Shown here piece by piece: positions 1-8,496 of a stretch of DNA of 64,000 bases. The stretch comes from Bremerella sp. P1 (GTDB lineage: Bacteria > Planctomycetota > Planctomycetia > Pirellulales > Pirellulaceae), in assembly GCF_028748185.1 (NCBI RefSeq), contig NZ_CP118164.1, forward strand, positions 1,488,001 through 1,552,000, in the 5' to 3' direction. The notes under the pieces are model-generated. The model did not search any database and was not told the origin of the DNA. It worked only from the letters and a program-made list of their open reading frames with translations. The stretch's first letter is position 1, and every line of letters starts with the position of its first letter. The position numbers and the translations under genes are program-made.

Positions 1-1988
1 TGTAGCCATTGCAGTAGTTCGCCTGCGTTTCGCTGCTGAAACTGCGAGATGATCGCGTTGTATCTCGGTTCTGGCATCCCCCGCAGAAGTTCGCGGATTT
101 GTGCCAAACGCCGGTAGGTGTGTTGTGCCGCAGGATCGTCAGGCGAAAGAAGCCGTTGCGAGTCCGCGAGTACCTGGCCCAGATGCCCTGCCTGGGGCAC
201 GGAGATGGTCGGCACGTTCTCCGGCAGCTTCTTTAAGCGTCGATCAAGATCCTCGATCATGACCAGCTTCTCCGGCGAGCTATCAGGCATCAGCGAGGCG
301 ATTTCTTCGACACGATTCACCGTCGACAACGCTTCAAACTTCTCTTTTCGCTTGAGCAGCGTCTCGCGGTCTTCGGCAATCGAGAGAGCGAACCAGACAC
401 TGCGGTCGGTATCGCTGATGAGCTTTTCTTCCCACTGAACGCTTTCCAGCCCTTTCGGCTGCAGGTTCAGCAGATTGTGATCGTAGCGCAGCTTCGGCAC
501 GCCGATCGCCAACAGTGCGACAACAACCAGTGAAGCCAGGAGGGTGATCTTGGGAGTCTTGAGTAGCGGCAACACCCACCAATCAAGATGCAGTGGCTTC
601 GGCAATTGGTAGCGATTGCGATGCCGATCGGCCAGGTGAATGGAGGCCGGCAAGACGGTCATCGAAGCGATCAAACAAACCAACAAGCCACCACCGGCGA
701 TAATGCCCAGTTCGGCCACGCCTGTGAAATCGGTGAGCGATGCCGTGAAGAATGCGACCGCCGTCGTCAAACCACCAGTGACAATCCCCGGCCCAATATC
801 GCGGGACGTCTGCACCAAGGCATCACCTGTCTTCTTTTCTTCGGCTTCCTTGAGATACCGCGCGACGTAGTGCACGCCAAAGTCGATGCCCAGCCCGATC
901 AAGATGACGCCGAACGACACGCTCAAGATGTTCAGGTGACCCACAAAGGCCGTCGCAAAGCCGACCGACATGGCGATACCGATCAACAGTGCCACGACCG
1001 CCAGCAATGGATGCCGCAGGCCACCAAACGACGCCATGAACAGAAACGCGACGCCAACCAGGCTGATGACACTGGCCTTGGTCATGTCGACCTGGCTGCG
1101 TTCCATTTCGTCGTTTTCCATCACCGGAAGTCCGGTAAGGCCGAACTTCAATCCGGGATACTTCACTTGGAATCGGTCCAGAATTGTTCGCAGCTGTGCG
1201 ATTGCTTCTTTCCCTTGGGCCAGCTCCGATTTGTCCTTCACCAAACGTAACAAGATCAGACCAAGCTGACCTTCGTTGGCCAGGAAGTAGTCGGAGTCGA
1301 TCTGGCTCAATGCATTCAACGAATCGTTGGGCGGAACGAGAACCGAACCTTGCGATTCCCCCTGCCCCATCGCAGCCAGAAGATTGCTCGCCAGCCGATC
1401 CAGTTGCTGATGACTCTGCTCGGCCATCATCTGAGCCTGCGGAGAATTCGGTTGTCGCTGAGCGAAGAGCAGTTGTTGATTCAAGTTGTAAGCCAACTGG
1501 CCCACGCCCATCGAATCCCATTGCCCCTGCATCACGGGACGCAGACGCTGAAGTTGTTGATCGATCTTCGTCAGGTCTGACTCGGGCAGAAAGTGCAGCC
1601 CTTTCTCGCGTACCTTGCTGAGACCGCGCTCATGGAGCACCGCGTAGAAGGACTGTTCCTGGGCCATCAGTTGGGTGTAGAGATCTTCCAGCGCGGGAAC
1701 GATTTCTTCCCGGCCAGGCCCTTCAATGATCACGACGACATCGTCATCGGCACCGAACTGATCGAGGTACTCAAGCCACAGCTGATTGAAACCACTTTGC
1801 TGGTTGATCAGATCCAGGCGACTTGTTTTGAACCCCAGGTGATTGGTCGCGTAGAAGACACAGAGCCCCGCGACCATGAAGGCCACCAACAGCACGACAA
1901 TCGGAAAGCGCACCACCAAGCGTGTGCCCCAGGCCAGGGGTCTCGCGAGAAGCGATTTCTCTTCCGACGTTTCAGTATGCTTAGGCAT
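1..1988 (-). CDS. RND/MMPL-family exporter, HpnN-like (C-terminal part outside window)
   Basis: About 662 residues are visible from an ATG at 1988 and the frame stays open to the window edge, so the C-terminal part is missing. The order of parts is that of an RND/MMPL exporter. There is one transmembrane helix near residues 20-45, then a large extracytoplasmic domain. A bundle of five or so membrane helices follows at about 305-430, including the run GLGIDFGVHYVARY that is typical of the sterol-sensing/MMPL membrane core. Another helix near 450-475 leads into a second periplasmic domain. Planctomycete relatives are often annotated as hopanoid-biosynthesis-associated RND transporter (HpnN), which moves lipids to the outer membrane. 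The family assignment is solid, but the hopanoid substrate is only an inference because no hopanoid gene is nearby. Confidence 0.8.
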   Translation of the reverse strand, partial: MPKHTETSEEKSLLARPLAWGTRLVVRFPIVVLLVAFMVAGLCVFYATNHLGFKTSRLDLINQQSGFNQLWLEYLDQFGADDDVVVIIEGPGREEIVPALEDLYTQLMAQEQSFYAVLHERGLSKVREKGLHFLPESDLTKIDQQLQRLRPVMQGQWDSMGVGQLAYNLNQQLLFAQRQPNSPQAQMMAEQSHQQLDRLASNLLAAMGQGESQGSVLVPPNDSLNALSQIDSDYFLANEGQLGLILLRLVKDKSELAQGKEAIAQLRTILDRFQVKYPGLKFGLTGLPVMENDEMERSQVDMTKASVISLVGVAFLFMASFGGLRHPLLAVVALLIGIAMSVGFATAFVGHLNILSVSFGVILIGLGIDFGVHYVARYLKEAEEKKTGDALVQTSRDIGPGIVTGGLTTAVAFFTASLTDFTGVAELGIIAGGGLLVCLIASMTVLPASIHLADRHRNRYQLPKPLHLDWWVLPLLKTPKITLLASLVVVALLAIGVPKLRYDHNLLNLQPKGLESVQWEEKLISDTDRSVWFALSIAEDRETLLKRKEKFEALSTVNRVEEIASLMPDSSPEKLVMIEDLDRRLKKLPENVPTISVPQAGHLGQVLADSQRLLSPDDPAAQHTYRRLAQIRELLRGMPEPRYNAIISQFQQRNAGELLQWL

Positions 1989-2236
1989 GTGCCTTGATCG
2001 TTGGCTGATACACTCGGCGCACAGTCAACTGAATGTTGCCAAACGGATGGAATCCAAGTTCGCAGAATCTTACGCAAACGCTTACGCGGCGCTAAGAGCG
2101 AACTGGCAGTCCAGCAATGCTAGCACACGCCTCGGACTTTCGAAGGGTGGAAATTGTTTCCTCCCCCTCTCAAAGCCTTGCCAGATGCAAACCAAGGCAA
2201 GGCAAACAGACTAGATCCACATGAAGATTGTGGTGG

Positions 2237-2632
2237 TTAGCTAAGCCCAAACCACTTGCCGATCGATGGGCCATTGAATGCGGCAATGGCGGACTTTTCG
2301 TCCTTTTGAATATCGATCACTTTGCCAATCTTCATAATCTGGAATACTTCCAGAATATTGCCGGTCACATTGCAAACTTTGAATTTGATCTTCGCGTTCT
2401 TGCAATTCTTATTCAGCAGAATGAGCTTTCCGATCATTGCCGACGACATGTATTCGATCGCACGGAAGTTCAGGAGCAGTTTCTTGGCCGTGGCGGCTTC
2501 CAAAATCAATTGCTCGAATTCCTTCCCAACGCGATCGATCGCGGTTTCGTCCAAAATCGAAGACTGGATGAACTCAGCAACAACGACTTCTTGTACGTCG
2601 CGAACTTTTAAGTAATGGTATTTGATCGCCAT
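2237..2632 (-). CDS. STAS-domain protein (anti-sigma factor antagonist type)
   Basis: A 131-residue single-domain protein. The central stretch EYMSSAMIGKLILLN matches the phospho-acceptor loop of SpoIIAA/RsbV-like STAS domains, with a serine at the usual phosphorylation position, followed by the alpha/beta pattern of the fold. Proteins of this family bind or release an anti-sigma factor kinase depending on serine phosphorylation. No kinase or phosphatase gene is adjacent. A receiver-HATPase protein at 25115-26113 and a PP2C phosphatase at 18090-19436 in this window belong to the partner families, but any link is inference. The gene stands alone between the RND exporter and the MFS gene. Confidence 0.8.
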   Translation of the reverse strand: MAIKYHYLKVRDVQEVVVAEFIQSSILDETAIDRVGKEFEQLILEAATAKKLLLNFRAIEYMSSAMIGKLILLNKNCKNAKIKFKVCNVTGNILEVFQIMKIGKVIDIQKDEKSAIAAFNGPSIGKWFGLS

Positions 2633-2790
2633 GGAGTCGGCTTTCTAGAAATCGCCAGATGAACGAATGAAAAAGTTGGAACCCCTAGAAGGTTAGATAA
2701 GGACCACTAGGGAGGTCAATGGAGCCAGCCCTCTCCAGTTCCCCCGATTATCCTTACCTGACCGTCGAAAGCAAAGCCTAATCTTTGTTC

Positions 2791-3993
2791 TCACGAGTTT
2801 TCTGGCCCGATCGGAGGGTTCCTGGCTGCTCGAATCCATAGTATCAGCCCTGCTATCGTTGCTAAAGACGCACATCCCGCCAGCCCCAGGTACGCCGACT
2901 GCAAATGCGTGTTCTCACCCACCAGGCCTGCGGCGATCGCGCCGATCCCATTACCGACAGCAAACGAGACCCCATAACAGAGACTTCGCCGCGATCGGGG
3001 AGTGTATTTCGCGATCAAACTATTGAACACCGGTTGGTGCATGAAGAAGATCATCCCCCACGCTGCGACGCAGTACCACTTCCACTGTGGCGGGGCAAAG
3101 CTCATGCCGATTAGAAATGGAATCGTCCCGGCACAAATCAGCATTAATTGAAATTCCAGCCGCTTCGGACGAGCCATTTGGCCGGCCATGTACTGGCCAA
3201 TGCATCCCAAGATGAGCGAACTGGCTGCCAGGATGTTCCCGCCAATCTCCCCCTGCGTTTGAAATCCGAGGACCTTCGCATCAGATAAAAAACGTGGCAA
3301 GAAGCTCATCACGCCGTGGTACGACAATCCGATCAAGCTCGACATGACCAGCAGCACGCCAAAGCTGGCCCAGTTGCCACGATCATCGGCGGCAGCCTGA
3401 TCGACTTTCGAGAATACCCGTTCAGGCGACTGCAGCGTGAGATAGACGAACACCATGCCGATCGAAATCGACATAACACCCAGTACCGCATAAAAAGCGT
3501 GCCACGAGTGGGTCATCGAAAGCACGACGGCTGCGATCAAGGGAACTCCGCCAATTCCCAGTGAACCAAACACGCCATGCCAACCGAGCGTTTTGGGAAG
3601 CGTATCCGGAGTTGTTTCATGCGAAAGCAGCGCCAGACCGGCCGGATGATAAATGCTGGCCATCACCCCCATCAGAAACATCGAGGCGAACAGTAGCGGA
3701 AGCCCCGGCAGCACGATCGAGGTGAAGCAGGTCACGCCTCCGCCTATCAAGTAGAGGGCGAGCATTCGCTTCGCTCCGTAGCGGTCGACCAACCAGCCGG
3801 CCACCAGCGCCCCGACACCCCAGGGAAATCGCCATACGGTCTGCAGCCAGCCTGTGGTTGCCGAGCCGACATCGTATTGGGCGGCGATCGACTGCTCGAC
3901 GCAGGGCAGCGATCCTTCCAGCACATGCACCATGGCGTGGGCCGCGCAGACCGCCAGAATCAAGATGACTAAGGGCTTTCCAACTGACTTCAC
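2791..3993 (-). CDS. major facilitator superfamily transporter
   Basis: A 400-residue hydrophobic protein with about 12 predicted membrane helices and the MFS loop motif GWLVDRYGAKRML between helices 2 and 3 (about residues 63-75). The substrate cannot be read from the sequence. The start is GTG, and it overlaps the trpD stop as GTGA (3993-3990), which implies translational coupling to trpD. This would put the carrier in a transcript with an anthranilate-using enzyme, so an aromatic or phosphoribosyl-related substrate, or export of a pathway compound, is conceivable but unproven. The C-terminus is short and ends near residue 400. Confidence 0.8.
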   Translation of the reverse strand: MKSVGKPLVILILAVCAAHAMVHVLEGSLPCVEQSIAAQYDVGSATTGWLQTVWRFPWGVGALVAGWLVDRYGAKRMLALYLIGGGVTCFTSIVLPGLPLLFASMFLMGVMASIYHPAGLALLSHETTPDTLPKTLGWHGVFGSLGIGGVPLIAAVVLSMTHSWHAFYAVLGVMSISIGMVFVYLTLQSPERVFSKVDQAAADDRGNWASFGVLLVMSSLIGLSYHGVMSFLPRFLSDAKVLGFQTQGEIGGNILAASSLILGCIGQYMAGQMARPKRLEFQLMLICAGTIPFLIGMSFAPPQWKWYCVAAWGMIFFMHQPVFNSLIAKYTPRSRRSLCYGVSFAVGNGIGAIAAGLVGENTHLQSAYLGLAGCASLATIAGLILWIRAARNPPIGPENS

Positions 3994-5003
3994 CCGCGGC
4001 TAACCTCCGCCAGCTTGGCCAGCGTCTTTTCCGCCGCACCGCTATCGATCGCGATCTCCGCGAGTCGCGCACATTCGCTCAGTGAGTCATTCTTGCCGAT
4101 GGTCCACAGGGCGGCAGCCGCGTTGATCACGACAATATCGCGAGCTCCCCCCTTCTCGCCAGCAAGAACACGGCGAATCATGGCCGCGCTTTCTTCCGGC
4201 CCGTCGACCAGCATGTCCTCTTTGCCTTGTCGCTGGATGCCGAATTCTTCCGGCTGCCAGACGATCGGCACCAATCCAGCTGGCGTCGCAATCGTGACAT
4301 CCGTAACGTCGCTGATAGTGACTTCGTCCATCCCATCGCGTCCGGTCACAAATACCGCTTTGGTCGTCCCCAGTTTCTGCAGAGCACTGGCCAGCAGTTC
4401 TCGATATTCAGGCCGACCGACACCCAATAGCTGATAGGGTGCGTTGGCCGGATTACAAAGGGGACCGAGCAGATTGAAGATCGTCGGCACGCCCAACTTC
4501 TTTCGCACCGGAGCCACATGCTTCATCGAGCCATGCATCAGCGGCGCGAAGCAGAAGCAAATACCGACCTCATTCAAGCACTTTTCGATGGTCGGCACGT
4601 CGGCCTCGATGTTCACTCCCAGGCGGGAAAGAACGTCGGCGCTACCGGACTTGCTGGTCACGCTGCGATTACCATGCTTGGCAACCGTTACCCCGGCTGC
4701 CGCAATAACGATGGCCGTGGCCGTACTAATATTGAACGTCCCGCTACGATCCCCCCCAGTGCCACAGGTATCGATGAAGTCCTCGTTGGGGGACTCGATG
4801 GTGATCATGTGACTACGCATGGCGGTCGCGGCGCCGGCGATTTCATCGACGCTGGGCCCCTTATCGTTCAGGGCCAACAGCAGCGAGCCGATTTCATCGT
4901 CGCTCCAGGCTCCTTCCATCATTTGACCGATGGCGGCGGCCATTTCTTCGAGCGAAAGGTCTGTCCCGGACTGTACCTTGGCGATTACTTCTGAGTGCGA
5001 CAA
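3990..5003 (-). CDS. trpD: anthranilate phosphoribosyltransferase
   Basis: A 337-residue protein of the usual TrpD length. It transfers phosphoribosyl from PRPP to anthranilate, the second step of tryptophan synthesis. The glycine-rich PRPP-binding motif CGTGGDRSGTFNISTA lies near residues 80-96, followed by KHGNRS and the SGSADVLSRLG segment that binds anthranilate and metal. The start is probably TTG at 5003, because GGGGAG sits about 7 bases upstream and the reading begins MSHSEVIAKV. No other trp gene is adjacent; the gene is coupled instead to an MFS carrier through a 4-base GTGA overlap. Confidence 0.93.
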   Translation of the reverse strand: MSHSEVIAKVQSGTDLSLEEMAAAIGQMMEGAWSDDEIGSLLLALNDKGPSVDEIAGAATAMRSHMITIESPNEDFIDTCGTGGDRSGTFNISTATAIVIAAAGVTVAKHGNRSVTSKSGSADVLSRLGVNIEADVPTIEKCLNEVGICFCFAPLMHGSMKHVAPVRKKLGVPTIFNLLGPLCNPANAPYQLLGVGRPEYRELLASALQKLGTTKAVFVTGRDGMDEVTISDVTDVTIATPAGLVPIVWQPEEFGIQRQGKEDMLVDGPEESAAMIRRVLAGEKGGARDIVVINAAAALWTIGKNDSLSECARLAEIAIDSGAAEKTLAKLAEVSRG

Positions 5004-5278
5004 CCGATCAACTCCCCGGGTTTAGGCCTGGTGCGTACGAGAAATCCGTCATTTTAGTCCCCACAGAGCCCCTGTCCTAGCCACGATGTCTCTGCCAGCG
5101 GGGGGCGAAAACTGTTATAACATGACGTTGTCGACACAGGTGGCACGCTAAACGGCTTCCCCAATTCGGCATGTGTTGAACCGGAATTAGACGCTTCATG
5201 CCCTAATCACTGGGGAGGACACGCCACAGTCAGCATCCTCACGAACACGCACCAGGAAGGCAGGAGGTTCCGTCCACT

Positions 5279-6226
5279 ATGTCCAGGAAGGTCATTATCG
5301 ACTGTGATCCCGGCATCGATGACGCCATCGCGCTCATGATTGCCCTCTTTGATCCGCGTCTGGACGTCATTGCGATTACCTCCACCGCCGGAAACGTTAA
5401 CGCCGATCAAGCCTACACCAACTTGCAGGCTCTGATCGAGTGCCTCGACCCACCGCGACGTCCCCGCATTGCGATGGGGCCTGGTCCGCGGCTGGCCCCC
5501 CCGGTCGATTCAACGTTTTTGCATGGAAGTGACGGCCTGGCAGAAATCCACCTGAACGTCGCCAAGCTGCATCAAACACATTCGGCCGATAAGCTGATCA
5601 GCGACGAAGTTCGAGCTTTTCCGGATGAAGTCACCATCCTTTGCCTCGGCCCGATGACCAATGTAGCGAACTGCCTACAGCGTGACCCAACGTTTGCGTC
5701 GCAGGTCGGACAGGTCATCATCATGGGAGGTTCGCTCAACGGCATCGGCAACGTGACTCCCTGTGCGGAATTCAATTGCCATTTCGATGCTGAAAGTGCA
5801 CGTCGCGTGTTGCACTCGAAGACGACCAAGACGGTCGTTCCGCTCGATATCGCCAGCCAGGTTACCTTTGGGATCGACCTGCTGGATCACATTCCCAAGA
5901 AAGAATCGCGCGTCACGAATCTACTGAACCAGATCTTGCCGTTCTCGTTCCGTTCGCATCGGCGTCACCTGGCTCAAGAAGGCATTTGCTTGAACGACGC
6001 CGTGGCACTGGTTGCCCTATTACAGCCGGAACTCTTTGAATCGGTTCCGATGGCAGGCGATGTCGAAACCCAAGGAGACCTGACGTTGGGTGCGACTATC
6101 TTCGATCAGCGAACGGTACGTACCTGGACGCCGAACATGGAAGTGATGACCAGCGTCGATACCGTCGGAGCGAAAGACTGCATCATTCGTGGGATTATCC
6201 AGGCCGTCAAAGAAACGGCCGAATAG
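5279..6226 (+). CDS. inosine/uridine-preferring nucleoside hydrolase
   Basis: A 315-residue protein of the IU-NH family, which hydrolyses the N-glycosidic bond of ribonucleosides for purine or pyrimidine salvage. The N-terminal calcium-binding motif DCDPGIDDAIAL is at about residues 8-19. The AEFNCHFDAESA segment near 160-172 and LNDAVALVALLQP near 240 carry further active-site Asn/Asp residues. The start ATG at 5279 follows an AGGAGG ribosome binding site (a little far at about 11 bases). It converges with the protease gene at 6241 with only 14 bases between stops. Substrate preference among nucleosides cannot be told from sequence alone. Confidence 0.92.
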   Translation: MSRKVIIDCDPGIDDAIALMIALFDPRLDVIAITSTAGNVNADQAYTNLQALIECLDPPRRPRIAMGPGPRLAPPVDSTFLHGSDGLAEIHLNVAKLHQTHSADKLISDEVRAFPDEVTILCLGPMTNVANCLQRDPTFASQVGQVIIMGGSLNGIGNVTPCAEFNCHFDAESARRVLHSKTTKTVVPLDIASQVTFGIDLLDHIPKKESRVTNLLNQILPFSFRSHRRHLAQEGICLNDAVALVALLQPELFESVPMAGDVETQGDLTLGATIFDQRTVRTWTPNMEVMTSVDTVGAKDCIIRGIIQAVKETAE

Positions 6227-6240
6227 TCACCTCGCCAGCG

Positions 6241-7335
6241 TTAGTTCTCAAACCGATTGCGAGCCGCCAGGCGAACGGTCTTTTCGACGAACTTGCCGTC
6301 GCGGTAGATCTCGAATCGGATGTCTTCGTCCAGCGGGCACAGGCTGACGATGTTGATCAATTGCAGATCGTCTTCCACTTCCTGACCGTAGAACTTGGTA
6401 ATGACGTCGCCGACCTGGATCATCGCGGCTTCCGCTGGCGAGCCTGGCGTAACACCGCTAACCTTGGCGCCACGTGCCCGGAACAAGCCAATCTCTTTAG
6501 CGCCAGCCGCGTCGAAATCGGCGTCCATGCGAACACCAAAGAAAGCACGGGCAACCTGACCTTTTTCGATCAACTGCTCTGCCACACCCAAGGCCGCGTG
6601 AATCGGAATCGCGAAACCAATTCCATCATTCCCGCCTGAGTTACTGGCGATGGCCGTGTTCAGCCCCACCACTTCCCCGCGAAGATTAATCAGCGGCCCA
6701 CCGCTGTTGCCAGGATTGATGGCGGCGTCGGTCTGAAAGAAGTTTTGTAGCTTCAAGCCTTGACGTCCCAGTTGCAGGTTGCGTCGTCCCACGGCGCTGA
6801 TGATTCCGTAGGTGACCGTCTGGCTGAGACCAAACGGACTGCCGACGGCGAATACTTTCTCACCGACCTCTACTTGGGAACTGTCACCTACCTCGGCAGG
6901 GATCAAACGATCGGCATCGACTTCCACAACGGCCACGTCGGTATCTCGATCGGTGAGTACGCGTTTGGCACGAATCTGGCGACCATCTTCCAGGTAGATA
7001 CGAATCCGCTCCAGCGGTGCCTGATTGATCACGTGGCGGTTGGTCAGAACGAAGAAGCTCTTTTCATGCTTGAAGATGATTCCGGCACCTGCCTCGTCGA
7101 CTTCACTCGACTTCGAGAACCCATTTCCGGCCATGGTCGTTTCGATGTGCACAATCGAAGGACGCACATATTTGACGACCCGCTTCAGATGGTTGAGCTG
7201 ACGCTCCAGAAAGTCGGCTTCGGCTAGTATCTCTTCCCGCATCGTTGCGCGATCGGCAGACACGAAATCGATGTCCTGGCCAAGGGTGAGGCCAGTTACC
7301 AGAAGAACAAGCGAAAGAGCAAGGAAAGATCGCAT
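6241..7335 (-). CDS. HtrA/DegP-like trypsin-type serine protease with PDZ domain
   Basis: A 364-residue exported protease. I chose the start at 7335 rather than the longer frame because the reading then begins MRSFLALSLVLLVTG, a clear signal peptide ending near GLTLGQ. The catalytic triad is visible: His in LTNRHVI, Asp in DRDTDVAVVEVD, and Ser in INPGNSGGPLI. One PDZ domain follows (about residues 255-350, GAKVSGVTPGSPAEAAMIQVGDVI), one fewer than in DegP, so the layout is that of DegS/HhoA-type proteins. The family handles misfolded periplasmic proteins. It is convergent with the nucleoside hydrolase. The upstream DksA-like gene is separated from it by a strong terminator, so it probably has its own promoter. 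Confidence 0.9.
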   Translation of the reverse strand: MRSFLALSLVLLVTGLTLGQDIDFVSADRATMREEILAEADFLERQLNHLKRVVKYVRPSIVHIETTMAGNGFSKSSEVDEAGAGIIFKHEKSFFVLTNRHVINQAPLERIRIYLEDGRQIRAKRVLTDRDTDVAVVEVDADRLIPAEVGDSSQVEVGEKVFAVGSPFGLSQTVTYGIISAVGRRNLQLGRQGLKLQNFFQTDAAINPGNSGGPLINLRGEVVGLNTAIASNSGGNDGIGFAIPIHAALGVAEQLIEKGQVARAFFGVRMDADFDAAGAKEIGLFRARGAKVSGVTPGSPAEAAMIQVGDVITKFYGQEVEDDLQLINIVSLCPLDEDIRFEIYRDGKFVEKTVRLAARNRFEN

Positions 7336-7426
7336 AGCATCGCTACCAAACCGGGGGGAGTCGTAGAGGCACAACCCATCATGAATCACACCACACAAGT
7401 TAGATCGTGCTAGCACCGGGATCAGG

Positions 7427-7462
7427 AAAAGAAAAACGGGATGAGTTTTGGACTCATCCCGT
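7427..7462 (-). terminator. intrinsic terminator after the DksA/TraR gene
   Basis: An 11-bp perfect stem (ACGGGATGAGT with ACTCATCCCGT, plus-strand 7436-7446 and 7452-7462) with a 5-base loop, followed on the minus strand by TTTTCTTTT. It lies 31 bases past the stop of the gene ending at 7493. Confidence 0.9.
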
Positions 7463-7492
7463 AGAAAGTTTTCGGATTGTAGCGGCCGTGCG

Positions 7493-7897
7493 TTACTTGA
7501 CGGCTTGGGTGTCGTCGGTTTGAGCCCAACTGACTCCGTCGGGGCCGAGTTCTTCCAGTTCGCGTTGGCACTTGATGCACAAAGTGGCGTAAGGAAGAGC
7601 CTGCAGGCGAGCGATCGGAATGGTGGCGCTACAGCCTTCACATTCGCCGTACTTACCGGCTTTGATTTGTTCCAGTGCGGTGTCGATGCTCGCCAATTCG
7701 CGGCTTTCGACTTCGGCCAGCTGCGAACTCAGTTCGTCCTGGACCGAATCGAGTGCGAAGTCGACGACATCACCCGAAGTCTGCTCGAGTTCTTTCAGGA
7801 GACTCAAGTCCCCGGCGAGCGCCTTACGCAGGGCATCGCGACGGCGAAGGAGGATCTCCTTCATCTTGCCGATAAATTCGTCTCTTGAGCGTGCCAT
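7493..7897 (-). CDS. DksA/TraR-family zinc-finger regulator
   Basis: A 134-residue protein with an N-terminal alpha-helical coiled coil (about 5-75) and a C-terminal C4 zinc finger, CEGC near residue 85 and CIKC near 106. The coiled-coil tip contains DVVDFA, which fits the DxxDxA motif that DksA inserts into the RNA polymerase secondary channel. Proteins of this family modulate transcription initiation with or without ppGpp. Many short DksA-like proteins in planctomycetes are annotated only as TraR/DksA C4-type zinc finger, so function as true DksA is likely but not certain. An AAGG ribosome binding site precedes the ATG. It is transcribed away from the long intergenic region at 7898-8496. 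Confidence 0.88.
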   Translation of the reverse strand: MARSRDEFIGKMKEILLRRRDALRKALAGDLSLLKELEQTSGDVVDFALDSVQDELSSQLAEVESRELASIDTALEQIKAGKYGECEGCSATIPIARLQALPYATLCIKCQRELEELGPDGVSWAQTDDTQAVK

Positions 7898-8496
7898 GGT
7901 GTCACCTTAGGAGCAGGAAAGTCGTATTTTTAGCGATTCGTTTCGCCCCTGCCTAGTATTTGAATGGACCACTTTTCCGCGATTCTATTCGCGGTCTTCG
8001 ATCCCCCTAATCGGCGGGCAAATCTTGCACTGACTTGTAGTCACGCAACTATAGTACGCCTGTGGGATAGTAACCGGGAAATTTTTCGCTTGTTTCGCGT
8101 TATCCAGCAATTTACTGCGATTTGCTGTAATTGCCTTCCACTAAATACTTTACGCGACAAACAGGCATTTAGTTCGCAACCGAGGAGCCCCAAATAACTC
8201 AATCCGATTTCACGTTTGAGACACTTTCCTCTTGCGAAAACCGGGCCGAAAACCTCTGAGAGCGATCGATCGACGCAATCCGATCATCGTCATTTTGCTT
8301 TCGGAAACCTATCAAAATTCCCCGAGTGAGCCCTTTTTGATCGCTCCAATCTATAGGGGTACTGTTTTGACCTTACCGCCTGCGTGACCTATATGACTTA
8401 GCGAAATAGGCACATACCAACTGGCAGCCACTGCACGGTAGCCGTCAGCCGTGACCCAAAGTCCGCAGCGGATCCCAACCTTTTTCAAGCAGTATC
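7898..8496. other. 599-base intergenic region between divergent genes
   Basis: This stretch is more AT-rich than its neighbours and holds no convincing reading frame or RNA gene. A 6-bp GC stem (CCGCGA 7977-7982 with TCGCGG 7989-7994) and a promoter candidate at 8367-8395 are the only structured features I could make out. It must contain the promoters for the DksA-like gene and the FHA gene. Confidence 0.5.
8367..8395 (+). promoter_or_regulatory. candidate sigma-70 promoter for the FHA gene
   Basis: TTGACC (8367-8372) and TATATG (8390-8395) are separated by exactly 17 bases, giving a leader of about 95 bases before the ATG at 8497. This is pattern matching only. Confidence 0.4.

Noticed and set aside
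588-1250. 220-residue plus-strand frame and neighbouring frames at 118-2077
   Set aside because: All lie within the RND exporter gene on the minus strand, whose translation shows the expected membrane helices.
5130-5160. sigma-54 promoter (TGGCACGC) upstream of the nucleoside hydrolase gene
   Set aside because: The -24-like TGGCAC is present, but the -12 TTGC element is missing at the right distance.
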